Source: JANMJD01 sp963828405 (GTDB taxonomy: Bacteria > Actinomycetota > Acidimicrobiia > Acidimicrobiales > Ilumatobacteraceae). Taken from it: a DNA stretch of 64,000 nt. The notes under the pieces were generated by a model. The model worked only from the letters and a program-made list of their open reading frames with translations, had not been told where the DNA came from and made no database searches. The stretch's first letter is position 1. Every line of letters starts with the position of its first letter. Below, piece by piece: positions 44,801 through 52,942 of this stretch. The position numbers and the translations under genes are program-made. The stretch covers positions 62,001-126,000 of the forward strand of contig CAWHEG010000029.1 of the NCBI GenBank assembly GCA_963828405.1, in the 5' to 3' direction.

Positions 44801-46137
44801 TGGCAACCGTGGCGATGGCGCTCGCCGAGGCCAACCACCCGGCTGACCTGCACTTCTACGCCCTCGACGCAGCCGGCAGCGGTGGCCTCGACCACCTCGC
44901 CGATCTGCCGCACTGCGCCGGTGTCGTCGGCGGAGCCGACGTCGAGCGGTGCAGCCGGTTGCTGCGCCGGCTCGCCACCGAGATCGTCCGCCGGCGGGCG
45001 GCGGCGACCGAGACCGGCAGGCCGGCGATCGTGCTCGCCATCGACGGGTTGGCCACGCTGCGCGCCTCGCTCGACACCTCCGCCGGCCTGGCCGACGCCG
45101 AGCGGCTGTCGACGATCCTCCACGACGGTCCCCGCGTCGGTGTCGTGACGATGGCCGCCACCGACCGCCCGGGTGACGTGCCGGCAGCCGTCGTCGCCCG
45201 GGCGGGTGCACGCTGGATGTTCGGTCTGGTCGACCCGATGGAGGCGGCGGTATGGGGGATCTCGCCCCGAGCCGCGGTACCTCACGGCCGACCCGGGCGG
45301 TGCGTGCGGGTGGAGACGGGCCACGAGGCGCAGATCCTCCTCGACCCCCGTCCGGCGGCGCAGGCCGTCCAGACGATCGTCGAGCGCCATCGGGGCAGGG
45401 TGGTGGGCCCGAACCCACTCGGCTCGCTCCCGGCCACGATCACCGTCGGAGATCTGACGCAGCACTCTCACCGTGAACTGGACATCGATGGTTCCGGCGC
45501 GCTGGTCCTGTCCCTCGGCCTCGGTGTCGACACCCTGGAGCCGGTGGACGTCACCCTCCATCGGGGCGAACACCTCCTCGTCGCCGGTCCGGCCCGGTCC
45601 GGCCGCTCGACCACCCTCGGCGCGATCATCGAGGTGTGGCGAGTGCAGCGGCCGTCGGGATGGATCGGCGTCGTGCGGCCCCGCGCCTCGGGCGGTGGCG
45701 CCGGCATTGCCGCGGAGATCGCCGCCGAGATCCCCGTCGACCTCGTGGGCGGGCTCGCCGAGGTCGTCGGGGAGGCGGCCGGGCTCGGTGCACGCCCCGG
45801 GTTGATCGTCATCGACGACGCCGAGTCAGTCGACGACGACGGCGCGCTGGCCGCCCTCCTCGCCGGACCCTGCGGCATGCTCCACGTCGTGGCCGCCGGG
45901 CGGCCCGAGGCGTTGCGGTCCGCCTACGGCCACTGGACGGCCGTGATCCGCCGGTCGCGCAAGGGGGTGCTCCTCGGGTCGCTGCACGATGTCGACGCCG
46001 ACATCCTCGGAGCGACGCTGCCCCGTCACCGTCCGGCCCGTCCACCCGGCGGCCGCGGCTACGTCGTGGCCGACGGACAGATCCATGCCGCGCTGCTCGC
46101 CCTGCCGAGCACGACCCGGATGCGTCGCGCCGCCTGA
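41836..46137 (+). CDS. FHA-domain and FtsK/SpoIIIE-domain ATPase, EssC/EccC-like (type VII secretion)
   Basis: A 1433-residue membrane ATPase of the kind that drives type VII secretion. Residues 98-180 are an FHA domain (GPGRHLLGRRPG, DPRLSTHHGLVVV). Two membrane helices lie at 245-295. Three FtsK/SpoIIIE ATPase modules follow: the first has Walker A GGTTGAGKSELL (about 686) and Walker B LSFVLIDYKGG (about 716) and an LATQRP sensor; the second has a changed P-loop (GSLGSGTTTAL, about 979); the third has GPARSGRSTTL (about 1250). The tandem layout with one strong and two weaker P-loops fits EssC/EccC. The FHA domain is typical of EssC. The ATG at 41836 fits a short start. No EccB, D, E or EsaA-like membrane genes are adjacent. 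Confidence 0.88.
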   Translation: MRPRSLPPLQLVFRSVGRPEIVTTVTGLTDTDRVGDLVLAVGLQVGEAVLVDGARVPTGRRLVTSPVRRGSLIEDEPQARVEPVPGGPGVTVEWCAGPDSGRRVRLGPGRHLLGRRPGLALVASDPRLSTHHGLVVVEREGEMTYQDLHGATSAVDHRLVAEPVVLRPGGHLRVGTGLLRMLAGDATADLHDPAGRCPGVRPPGRHLNAWTDPLARPPRRVPPAGSSPVTVPEPLAASAGDTAGAGVTTLVTAALSTLGALVMMLVVGRGVMAIMALVGAATAFGAWLVQSVRVRRARRSEERRRSLRLAEIRAALESARTVEAARLAGLEGLAGSAVAASSGIGLWERRLAHPDALEVVVGFGDRRWQPVVVGRGTGHRLDDDADVAVIVEALASLDHVAATGRLRTGGALGIVGPPELRAALARSVLIQLATNHGPADVRIAIVTGPGDRTSWEWTSWLAHVVGPESSPVCGELRTVEEWAAGLLAASGSPGATSAASRAANADSRYRPVERMNVVVVDDPGALAIRTSALRRLLLAPHCPATFVVLAPTLGELPSVCGEAIEITDDATAVHHRWLAEAGETRSGVGIPGERFRIAGATVGFADEVARRTARFDDPERLDPLGSLPAEVDLDELLGERIATPSAIAAGWRAAGADPPPRALIGVAGDGAVEIDLCRDGPHALIGGTTGAGKSELLRTLVAAMAVDSPPELLSFVLIDYKGGAAFDACARLPHVVGIVTDLDDRLAARVLVSLDAELRRREHLLRAGGAADLTTYRTSANREPMPRLVVVVDEFAALAAEQPEFLGALVSVAQRGRSLGLHLVLATQRPHGVIGDDIRANTNLRIALRVQDRADSLDVVGDPLAAQLSRSRPGSAVLRLDADELTVFQTARCTGPVPSGGGTTASGALDVLVERFVRAAALVGGEGPTRPWLDPLGHSIEAYGPDQPPETVGVVDVPELQSREPLVWKRGLGHLLIAGSLGSGTTTALATVAMALAEANHPADLHFYALDAAGSGGLDHLADLPHCAGVVGGADVERCSRLLRRLATEIVRRRAAATETGRPAIVLAIDGLATLRASLDTSAGLADAERLSTILHDGPRVGVVTMAATDRPGDVPAAVVARAGARWMFGLVDPMEAAVWGISPRAAVPHGRPGRCVRVETGHEAQILLDPRPAAQAVQTIVERHRGRVVGPNPLGSLPATITVGDLTQHSHRELDIDGSGALVLSLGLGVDTLEPVDVTLHRGEHLLVAGPARSGRSTTLGAIIEVWRVQRPSGWIGVVRPRASGGGAGIAAEIAAEIPVDLVGGLAEVVGEAAGLGARPGLIVIDDAESVDDDGALAALLAGPCGMLHVVAAGRPEALRSAYGHWTAVIRRSRKGVLLGSLHDVDADILGATLPRHRPARPPGGRGYVVADGQIHAALLALPSTTRMRRAA

Positions 46138-46162
46138 GCCGCCCGCCGCGGATCGCCGACCC

Positions 46163-46831
46163 TCAGAAGATGGCGATGAGCAGGAACAACGCCAGGCATC
46201 CGGCGACCAGCGCCGTGCCGGCGCCGATGACGACCAGCATGGCCGGGGAGGTGAGCATCGCCCGCACGGCGGCGGCCAGATCGCCGAAGACCTGGCGATG
46301 CTCCCTGACCACGGCACGGATCCCGAACGCCCCCTTGGCCAGGCGGGCCAACCCGGCCCGGCCGTCGCCGGTTCCCCGCCCGACGTCGTCGCCGAGGAAC
46401 GAACGCAGGCCGCCGGCGATGTCCGGGTTGCGCAACGCCGACACGATCTCGGTCTCGAGCCCCGCGACGCTGTCGCGGACCGTCCGGGCCCGGCGGAGCA
46501 ACAACCAGGCGGCGACGGCGGGAATGCACAACGCCGCCAGTACGACGAGGGACGGACCGACACCCCACCACGACGACCGACGAAAGGCGATCAGGGCGAC
46601 GATCCAGGTGATCAGTGCCAACGCGATCGTCCCGACGGCGGCCCGGCGAGCCCAACGCTCGAGTCGGCCGAAGACCCGGTCGGTGAGCCGGGCGATCCGG
46701 GCGGCGACATCGGCGTCGGCCGCCGCGCCACCTCGGGCAGCACCGTCGGGACCGTCGCCCGCACCAGGGGCCGGGGGCGAGCCGGGTCGCCAAGGTCCGG
46801 GGGTCACGCCCGTACCGTAGCGGCCCACCAT
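46163..46831 (-). CDS. Membrane protein with three hydrophobic helices, unknown family
   Basis: A 222-residue protein. The first about 50 residues are Gly/Ala/Pro-rich and disordered. Two helices follow at about 68-85 (AVGTIALALITWIVALIAF) and 92-112 (GVGPSLVVLAALCIPAVAAWLLL), then a cytoplasmic stretch, and a C-terminal helix (SPAMLVVIGAGTALVAGCLALFLLIAIF). I do not recognise a family. The start may be ATG at 46831 or GTG at 46807. It lies 25 bases from the end of the EssC-like gene, on the other strand, so its link to that system is only by position. Confidence 0.6.
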   Translation of the reverse strand: MVGRYGTGVTPGPWRPGSPPAPGAGDGPDGAARGGAAADADVAARIARLTDRVFGRLERWARRAAVGTIALALITWIVALIAFRRSSWWGVGPSLVVLAALCIPAVAAWLLLRRARTVRDSVAGLETEIVSALRNPDIAGGLRSFLGDDVGRGTGDGRAGLARLAKGAFGIRAVVREHRQVFGDLAAAVRAMLTSPAMLVVIGAGTALVAGCLALFLLIAIF

Positions 46832-46885
46832 CCCCGAGCAGGGCAGATGGTCGTGGGGACCGGCGGGATCGGTAGCGTCGTCGTC

Positions 46886-47686
46886 ATGGCCCGCGCCCGC
46901 TCCGAGACGATCCTGGTGACGCGGGTGACGCCCGATGCCCGTCGCCGGCGGCCCGACGAGGTGATCGTCGAGGAGCCGATGGAGATCCAGCTCGACGGCA
47001 CGATCGTGTCGACGACGATGCGCACACCCGGTCACGACTACGAGCTGGCCGTCGGCTTCTGCTTCACCGAGGGCCTGCTCGGTGGGGCCGGCGTGACGGG
47101 CGTGAGGTACTGCGCGACGGGTTCGGCGGTGGAGAGCGAGTTCAACGTCGTGACGGTCGAGACCGGTGGCCGGGCCCCGGTCGCCGTACCGCGGCTGGGA
47201 ACCACGTCGTCGAGTTGCGGCCTCTGCGGGTCGGCCAGCCTGGAGGCCCTCACCGATCGCCTCCGCCCACTGCCCGACGGCCTGGTCCGGGCGCCGATCG
47301 AGGTGTTCGCCCGCATCGCCGAACTTGCCGTCGACGGTCAGGGGCTGTTCGCCTCGACCGGGGCGGTCCACGCCGCCGCCGCCTTCGACCACGAGGGTGC
47401 CCCATCGATCATCCGTGAGGACGTCGGGCGGCACAACGCCGTCGACAAGGTGGTCGGGCGGCTGCTGCTCGACGGCCGGCTGCCCGCCCACGAGCTCGGT
47501 CTGTTCGTTTCGGGTCGGGCCAGCTTCGAGATCGTGCAGAAGGCGTGGGCGGCCGGGTTTTCGACGATCGTGGCGGTGAGCGCACCGACCGCTCTGGCCG
47601 TGCGCACGGCCCGTCAGGCGGGGATGCTGCTCGCCGGCTTCATCCGTGACGACGGGCTCAACGTCTACGCCCCGGCCCGGCTGTAA
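46886..47686 (+). CDS. fdhD: Formate dehydrogenase accessory sulfurtransferase FdhD
   Basis: FdhD passes sulfur from a cysteine desulfurase to the molybdenum cofactor of formate dehydrogenase. The 266-residue protein has the active CxxC in SSSCGLCGSAS (about residues 111-114), the early DEVIVEEPMEIQLDG, and the strong family motifs TGAVHAAAAFDHEG, REDVGRHNAVDKVVG and FVSGRASFEIVQKAWAAG. ATG at 46886 is the chosen start. No fdh structural gene is in the window; FdhD genes are often separate. Confidence 0.93.
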   Translation: MARARSETILVTRVTPDARRRRPDEVIVEEPMEIQLDGTIVSTTMRTPGHDYELAVGFCFTEGLLGGAGVTGVRYCATGSAVESEFNVVTVETGGRAPVAVPRLGTTSSSCGLCGSASLEALTDRLRPLPDGLVRAPIEVFARIAELAVDGQGLFASTGAVHAAAAFDHEGAPSIIREDVGRHNAVDKVVGRLLLDGRLPAHELGLFVSGRASFEIVQKAWAAGFSTIVAVSAPTALAVRTARQAGMLLAGFIRDDGLNVYAPARL

Positions 47687-47764
47687 CGCGCCAGCCCGCC
47701 TGCGTCGATCGGAAATCGGCGTGCTGATGCATCCGCAGTGGGCCCCGGCGCCGATAATGGGGGC

Positions 47765-48412
47765 ATGGCTCGTGCCCGAACTGCCGTCGGCTCCATCGTG
47801 GTGGTGCTCGCCCTCGTCGGTTGCGGCCAGGGCAAGACCCGGGTCGTGTCCGATGCCGCCGAGAAGACCTTCTTCCAGGTGCCTCGCTCGTGGACGAGCT
47901 TCACGATGCCCACCGGCGTCGCCGACCGGCTGCAGCCCCTGTACCAGGAGGATGTCAGCACCGTGTGGGACGTCGTGTTCGACTCGGCGGCCGAGCCCGA
48001 CCCCGGGCGGGCTGCGCTGCTCGACGATCTCGACGTCGCCGAGCTCGACCAGCCGGTCGGGCGGGCGATGGTCTACGAGGTCACGGGCAGCTTTGCGCAG
48101 AGGCTGTCGCTGTCGAGTGCCCGCGAGTCGGTCATCGGCGCCGATCCGCTGTTCATCGGCGACGATCTGGCCGACCTGTGGGAGATCGTCGACTACGAGC
48201 CGGCCAAGGGTGACCGTCTCGAGGGCAGCCGCGTCGTGTTCAACTTCCGGCGCAGCGTCAACGAGCCGTGGCAGACCTATGACGTCACCACGCTGTTCGA
48301 CCAGTCGGCGAGCCGCATGTACGTGCTGCGAGTGGCGTGCTCGGCCAAGTGCTTCGATGCCAACAAGAACCGAATCTTCGATGTGACGACGTCATGGACG
48401 GTGAACCGATGA
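47765..48412 (+). CDS. Putative lipoprotein, coupled to the FtsH-like protease gene
   Basis: A 215-residue exported protein. It has a lipoprotein signal (MARARTAVGSIVVVLALVGC, lipobox LVGC) and a mature part with no known family. The mature part contains a strand-rich region (SWTSFTMPTGVADRLQPLYQ, EGSRVVFNFRRSVNEPWQTYDV) and ends TSWTVNR. Its stop overlaps the ATG of the next gene (ATGA), so the two are translationally coupled and probably work together at the membrane. ATG at 47765 is chosen; the upstream ATG at 47738 adds nine residues and would spoil the signal sequence. Confidence 0.72.
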   Translation: MARARTAVGSIVVVLALVGCGQGKTRVVSDAAEKTFFQVPRSWTSFTMPTGVADRLQPLYQEDVSTVWDVVFDSAAEPDPGRAALLDDLDVAELDQPVGRAMVYEVTGSFAQRLSLSSARESVIGADPLFIGDDLADLWEIVDYEPAKGDRLEGSRVVFNFRRSVNEPWQTYDVTTLFDQSASRMYVLRVACSAKCFDANKNRIFDVTTSWTVNR

Positions 48413-50844
48413 CCTTGCCCCCGCCCCCGCCCCCGCCCCCGCCGGCCGGCCCCCCGATGGGGGGAGCAGTCGCCACCCGGGTCCACGAGCCCGACGCCGA
48501 CGATCGGGAGCCCCGCACCCGGCCCAGGATGATGTTCTTCGACCGGGCCAAGGTGACGATCGTGTTCGGCCTGTTCCTGCTGCTGATGGTGATGTACAAG
48601 CAGTCGCAGGTGCCGGTGCTGGGCTACGCAGAGGTCGTCCGCGATCAGCTGCGGGCCAAGTGGTGGATCGTCGGCCTGGTGGTCATCGAGTGGATCCGCC
48701 AGATCCACTACCTGATCAGCGAGCGCTCCGAGGGGTGGCACGGGTTCTGGCAGCGCAAGGTCTTCGGGGCCTGGGAGACCCGGATGTCGAAGCTCGACCC
48801 GTGGTTGCGCTACCGGCTGTCGCGCGTCGTGCGCGTCTCGATGTGGCTGACCATCCTCGGCTTCGTCTTCGCCTGGAAATGGGGCCTGTCGTGGGTGCAG
48901 GCCATCGCCCAGGCGCCGGGCCGGTTCTTCGACATCCTGTTCAAGCCGATGACCGGCGGGATGCCGATGGCCATGTACTTCCTGACGAGCGCGATCAGCA
49001 TCGTGTTCTACATGCTGATCTTCTTCGGGATGTTCTTCGTCGGGGGCATCGACACCTACAAGCCCGGCGAGATCAAGACGCGTTTCCGTGACGTGTGGGG
49101 CCAGGACCCGGTGCTCGCCCGCGTCCAGGAGACCGTCGACTTCCTCGAACGCCCCGAGGAGATAGAGGCCAAGGGCGGTTACGTGCCCGGCGGGCTGCTG
49201 CTCTGGGGCCCGCCGGGCACGGGCAAGACCCTGATGGCCGAGGCGATCGCCGGGGAGACCGGCAAGCCCTACGTGTTCTGCGACCCCTCGGCGTTCATCC
49301 AGACGTTCATGGGTGTCGCCCCGATGAAGATCAAGTGGCTCTACCGCAAGCTGCGCAAGCTCGCCCTCAAGTACGGCGGTGTGGTGGTCTTCTTCGACGA
49401 GGCCGATGCGCTGGGCAACCGCGGCGGGCAGTCGTCGGGCCAGTTCGACGCCACGCAGTTCTCGGCCTGGCGGGCCGCCCAGCAGTGCAACGGACACGCA
49501 TACGTCAGCGAGCACGCCGTCCAGGCGGTGTGGACCGAGCACGCCCGCGCCCTGTCGGCTACCCACGCCCAGGAACCCGGGCCCCGTCGCGGGATCCGCG
49601 GGATCATCATGGGCGGGATGGGTGGCGGGATGGGCGGCTCGGGGGCGCTGCAATCGCTGCTCACCGAGATGTCCGGGCTGAAGAAGCCGAAGGGCTTCCT
49701 CAGCCGACGCCTGCGTTCGTTCCTGGGGATCAGACCCAGGAGGCCGCCGAAGTACCGCATCCTCCACGTGATGGCGACCAACCGTCCCGATTCGCTCGAC
49801 AGCGCGCTGTTGCGTCCCGGGCGGATCGACCGGATCTACAAGGTCGGCTATCCGCACCGGGAGGGCCGCAAACGGACGTTCGAGGGGTACTTCGCCAAGG
49901 TGCGCCACGAGCTCACCGACGCCCAGATCGAGAAGCTCTCGCTGATCACGCCGTACTACACCGGCGCCTCGGTGAAGAACATCGTCAACGAGTCGGTGAT
50001 CGTCGCCCTACGCGATGGGCGTGACCTGGTCACCTGGCCCGACGTGTTGCGGGCCAAGCTGCTCAAGACCCACGGTGAGGCCGACGACTGGACGTACACC
50101 GATCTCGAGCGTCATCAGGTGGCCGTCCACGAGGCGTGCCATGCCGTGGCGATGTACGTCCTGCAGAAGATCCACACGATCGACGTCGCCACGATCGAGC
50201 GACGCGGCGGGGTCGGCGGCTTCGTCGCCCCGATCCCGCTCGAGGAACGCTTCGGCGAGTGGCGCTCCGAGATGGAGATCGACGTGATGACCTATCTCGC
50301 CTCGTTGGCCGGGGAACGCCACTTCTTCGGCGGCGACAACTCCAGCGGCGTCGGCGGCGATCTGCGCTCCTCGACGATGATCGTCATGCGGATGCAGTCG
50401 TTCTGGGGGATGGGCGAGACCGTCGCCTCTCGCGCGGTGACCATCCCGGAGATGACCGGGGCGAGCTCGCGGCCCTCCGATGGCGTCGACCGAGCGCTGC
50501 TCGACACGCTCCACGGAACGAGGATCGAGGCCAAGCTGCAGGATCTGCTCGCCCGGGTGTCGGGGTTGCTCGTCGACAACGCCTGGTTCGTCTACGCCGT
50601 CGCCCACGCCCTCGAGGAGCACCTGACGATCACCGGCGAGGACATCGACGCCATCTACTGCGGCACCCAGGGCCCGACGTTGGACGGTCGGATGTACCAC
50701 ACCGACGACTTCAAGGTCTCCTACGAGGCCTACCACCTGTCGGCGGTCGACGCCCACCAGACCCAGCACCGCAACCTGCGACCCCTCCCGGTCGCCTCGA
50801 CCGGCGTGCCGGGCGGGGTGCGCCGCTTCGGGCCGCCGCACTGA
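48409..50844 (+). CDS. FtsH-like AAA zinc metalloprotease with unusual insertions and four membrane helices
   Basis: An 811-residue membrane AAA protease. A run of Pro after the start (residues 4-13) is followed by four hydrophobic helices (about 47-65, 84-97, 143-158, 186-212) where FtsH normally has two. The AAA module has Walker A GPPGTGKT (267), pore loop FMG, Walker B VVVFFDEAD (325) and arginine fingers in LDSALLRPGRIDRIYK (465). Between Walker B and the following EMSGL helix there is an extra stretch of about 90 residues with a GMGGGMGGSG run, and about 35 more before sensor 1. The protease has HEACH (574) and GGDLRSST as the third zinc ligand. It overlaps the lipoprotein gene by 4 bases. 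Confidence 0.85.
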   Translation: MTLPPPPPPPPPAGPPMGGAVATRVHEPDADDREPRTRPRMMFFDRAKVTIVFGLFLLLMVMYKQSQVPVLGYAEVVRDQLRAKWWIVGLVVIEWIRQIHYLISERSEGWHGFWQRKVFGAWETRMSKLDPWLRYRLSRVVRVSMWLTILGFVFAWKWGLSWVQAIAQAPGRFFDILFKPMTGGMPMAMYFLTSAISIVFYMLIFFGMFFVGGIDTYKPGEIKTRFRDVWGQDPVLARVQETVDFLERPEEIEAKGGYVPGGLLLWGPPGTGKTLMAEAIAGETGKPYVFCDPSAFIQTFMGVAPMKIKWLYRKLRKLALKYGGVVVFFDEADALGNRGGQSSGQFDATQFSAWRAAQQCNGHAYVSEHAVQAVWTEHARALSATHAQEPGPRRGIRGIIMGGMGGGMGGSGALQSLLTEMSGLKKPKGFLSRRLRSFLGIRPRRPPKYRILHVMATNRPDSLDSALLRPGRIDRIYKVGYPHREGRKRTFEGYFAKVRHELTDAQIEKLSLITPYYTGASVKNIVNESVIVALRDGRDLVTWPDVLRAKLLKTHGEADDWTYTDLERHQVAVHEACHAVAMYVLQKIHTIDVATIERRGGVGGFVAPIPLEERFGEWRSEMEIDVMTYLASLAGERHFFGGDNSSGVGGDLRSSTMIVMRMQSFWGMGETVASRAVTIPEMTGASSRPSDGVDRALLDTLHGTRIEAKLQDLLARVSGLLVDNAWFVYAVAHALEEHLTITGEDIDAIYCGTQGPTLDGRMYHTDDFKVSYEAYHLSAVDAHQTQHRNLRPLPVASTGVPGGVRRFGPPH

Positions 50845-50867
50845 CCGGCCGGGTAGCCTGGACGCCG

Positions 50868-51542
50868 ATGAGCGAACCCCTGTGCCCGGCCATCGGCTGG
50901 GGTGTGCTGCACCTGTTCTGCAAGCCGACCCCCGCCCTCGATCCCGAAGCCGTGATCGCCGCGGTCAAGGCGGCGCGTGACGGCGAACACCAGGTGGTCA
51001 CGGCCTCGCTGCTCGGTCACAAGGCCGACATGGCCTTCCTGGCGATCGGGCCCGATCTCACCGTGCTCCGCCGGCTGCAGACGGCCCTGCAGGTCGCCGG
51101 CCTCGATGTCGTCGACTCCTACGTCTCGCTCACCGAGGTCTCCGAGTACGCCAAGTCGATGCCGGCCGAGATGCAGTCGCCCCGGCTCTACCCGCAGCTC
51201 CCGCCGCTGGGTAAGCGGGCGTTCTGCTTCTACCCGATGTCGAAGAAGCGCGACGGGCACGGGGCCAACTGGTTCACGCTGCCGTACGACGAACGCCGCG
51301 ACATGATGCACGAACACGGGACGTCGGGGCGTACCTTCGCCGGGCGGATCACCCAACTCGTCACCGGCTCCACCGGCCTCGACGACTTCGAGTGGGGTGT
51401 CACCTTGTTCGGGGTCCATCCCGACGACCTGAAGGACGTCGTGTACACGATGCGCTTCGACCGGGCGTCGGCGCTGTACGGCGAGTTCGGCCGCTTCTAC
51501 GTCGGCTACGTGGCCGACGTCGGCGAGCTCGTCGGCCGCTGA
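50868..51542 (+). CDS. hemQ: Coproheme decarboxylase, chlorite-dismutase family
   Basis: HemQ converts coproheme III to heme b, the last step of the coproporphyrin-dependent heme route used by Actinobacteria and Firmicutes. The 224-residue protein has the family pattern: SLLGHKADMAFLAIGPDL, SYVSLTEVSEYAKSMP, FCFYPMSKKRDGHGANWFTLPYDERRDMMHEHG with the catalytic Tyr and heme-ligand His, and FEWGVTLFGVHPDDLKDVVYTMRFDRAS. The start ATG at 50868 follows the FtsH-like stop by 23 bases. No other heme gene is in view. Confidence 0.92.
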   Translation: MSEPLCPAIGWGVLHLFCKPTPALDPEAVIAAVKAARDGEHQVVTASLLGHKADMAFLAIGPDLTVLRRLQTALQVAGLDVVDSYVSLTEVSEYAKSMPAEMQSPRLYPQLPPLGKRAFCFYPMSKKRDGHGANWFTLPYDERRDMMHEHGTSGRTFAGRITQLVTGSTGLDDFEWGVTLFGVHPDDLKDVVYTMRFDRASALYGEFGRFYVGYVADVGELVGR

Positions 51543-51586
51543 CCGGGCCGGCCCCCCCGGAGCATCGGCCGCGCCCGGTCCGGCGG

Positions 51587-52882
51587 TTACGGATTGACCG
51601 TGATCCGCCCGGCGGGCACATCGCGTCCGGTGTCGTCGAACGTGAACCGCTCGAAGGTCGCCGAGGTCACATCTCCGGTCACGTCGAACTCGATCCGCCC
51701 GCTGGGACCGTCGAAGTCGACGTTGAAGCCCGAGGTCAGTTGTCCGGCGCATTCGGCGAAATCGGTGCAGCGCACCCCCTGGCCGCTGATCTCGATCATC
51801 GCCGCGGCCAGACCGAAGGCGTCGTCCGTTCCGACGGACACCGCCGCCAGCGCGGCGAGCACGACGCAATCGTGGGCGTAGGCGGCGTAGTTGGTCGGTC
51901 CGGTGGGATCACCGGCGACCATCGCCTCGAGGAAGGGCCCGGCGGGCGGCGACGCCAGCGGTGAGACGCCGCTGGTGCGGGCGAGCAGGCTGCGGGTGCT
52001 CGGCTTGGCCGACTCCGACAGCGTCGTCCGGCGAAGCGCATCGTTGACGAACACCGGCGTCAGCGGATCGGAGCGCTCGCCGACGGCGTCGAGGAGGCGG
52101 CTGCCGCTCGACGGTTCGCCGACGACCACCAGCATCTCGGGCTCGCCTGTCGCGGCCACCGCCACGGCCTGACTGAGATCCTCCGCGTCGGGGTCGTAGG
52201 CCGTGGCGCTGCTGAACCCGATGCCGCGAGCGGCCAGCTCGGTGGCGAGGTTCTGCTCGAAACCCTCGCCGAACTCGTCGTCCGGATACAGGATGCCCGC
52301 CGTGCGCCGTCCCGACCGGGAGATCAACTCGGCGAGGGCTTCGGCCTGGAGGGCGTCGGACGGGATGGTGCGCATGAAGCGGCCGCTGTCGGGAAAGTCG
52401 CTGAGGGCGATCGCCGTGGCCGTGGGCGAGCAGACCACCCGGTCGGCGTCGATCGCCTGGCGCAGGACGCCGAGGGCGATCGTCGACGAGGCCGGGCCGA
52501 CGATCACGTCGGCGCCCGCGTCGACCAGTTCGCTGAGACCCAGGCTCGCCGTCGCCGCGTCGCTGCCCTCGTCCCGGCCGAGGAGATCGATACGCCTGCC
52601 GCGGACGCCGCCCGCGGCGTTGACCTCGCTGGCGGCGACCTGGGCGGCGGTTTCCAGCGCCTTGCCGAACTCGGCACCGGGCCCCGATCGGGGGAGGAGC
52701 AGCCCGATGCGCAGGACGCCGTCGTCGGGGACGGTGCTCGCCGGGGGCGTCGTGATCAGCCCGGGCCGCAACGTGGTCGAGGTCGGCGGGGCGTCGTCGC
52801 CGGAGCACCCGGCGACGAGGAGGACCACCACGCCCGAACGGGCGAGTGCCCCTGCGCCGCGCCCTGTTGCCCACCCGTGCAT
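51587..52882 (-). CDS. Substrate-binding lipoprotein, Leu/Ile/Val-binding (periplasmic type I) family
   Basis: A 431-residue binding protein. A lipoprotein signal (VVVLLVAGC) and a Thr/Pro linker come first. The domain has IGLLLPRSGPGAEFGKALETAAQVAASEVNAAGGVRG, VDAGADVIVGPASSTIALGVL and AGILYPDDEFGEGFEQNL, all typical of branched-chain amino-acid binding proteins of ABC importers. Start is ATG at 52882. No permease or ATPase gene is adjacent, so this is an orphan binding protein, or it serves a sensing role. It converges on hemQ with a 44-base gap. Confidence 0.87.
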   Translation of the reverse strand: MHGWATGRGAGALARSGVVVLLVAGCSGDDAPPTSTTLRPGLITTPPASTVPDDGVLRIGLLLPRSGPGAEFGKALETAAQVAASEVNAAGGVRGRRIDLLGRDEGSDAATASLGLSELVDAGADVIVGPASSTIALGVLRQAIDADRVVCSPTATAIALSDFPDSGRFMRTIPSDALQAEALAELISRSGRRTAGILYPDDEFGEGFEQNLATELAARGIGFSSATAYDPDAEDLSQAVAVAATGEPEMLVVVGEPSSGSRLLDAVGERSDPLTPVFVNDALRRTTLSESAKPSTRSLLARTSGVSPLASPPAGPFLEAMVAGDPTGPTNYAAYAHDCVVLAALAAVSVGTDDAFGLAAAMIEISGQGVRCTDFAECAGQLTSGFNVDFDGPSGRIEFDVTGDVTSATFERFTFDDTGRDVPAGRITVNP

Positions 52883-52942
52883 CCGCCGTGCAGTGTAGGA
52901 GGGTCGGCACCCGGGGCGGTGTCGTGGTGCGAAACTGGCTGG

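Noticed and set aside
48409..48480. Run of CCCCCG as a regulatory repeat
   Set aside because: It simply encodes the poly-Pro start of the protease.
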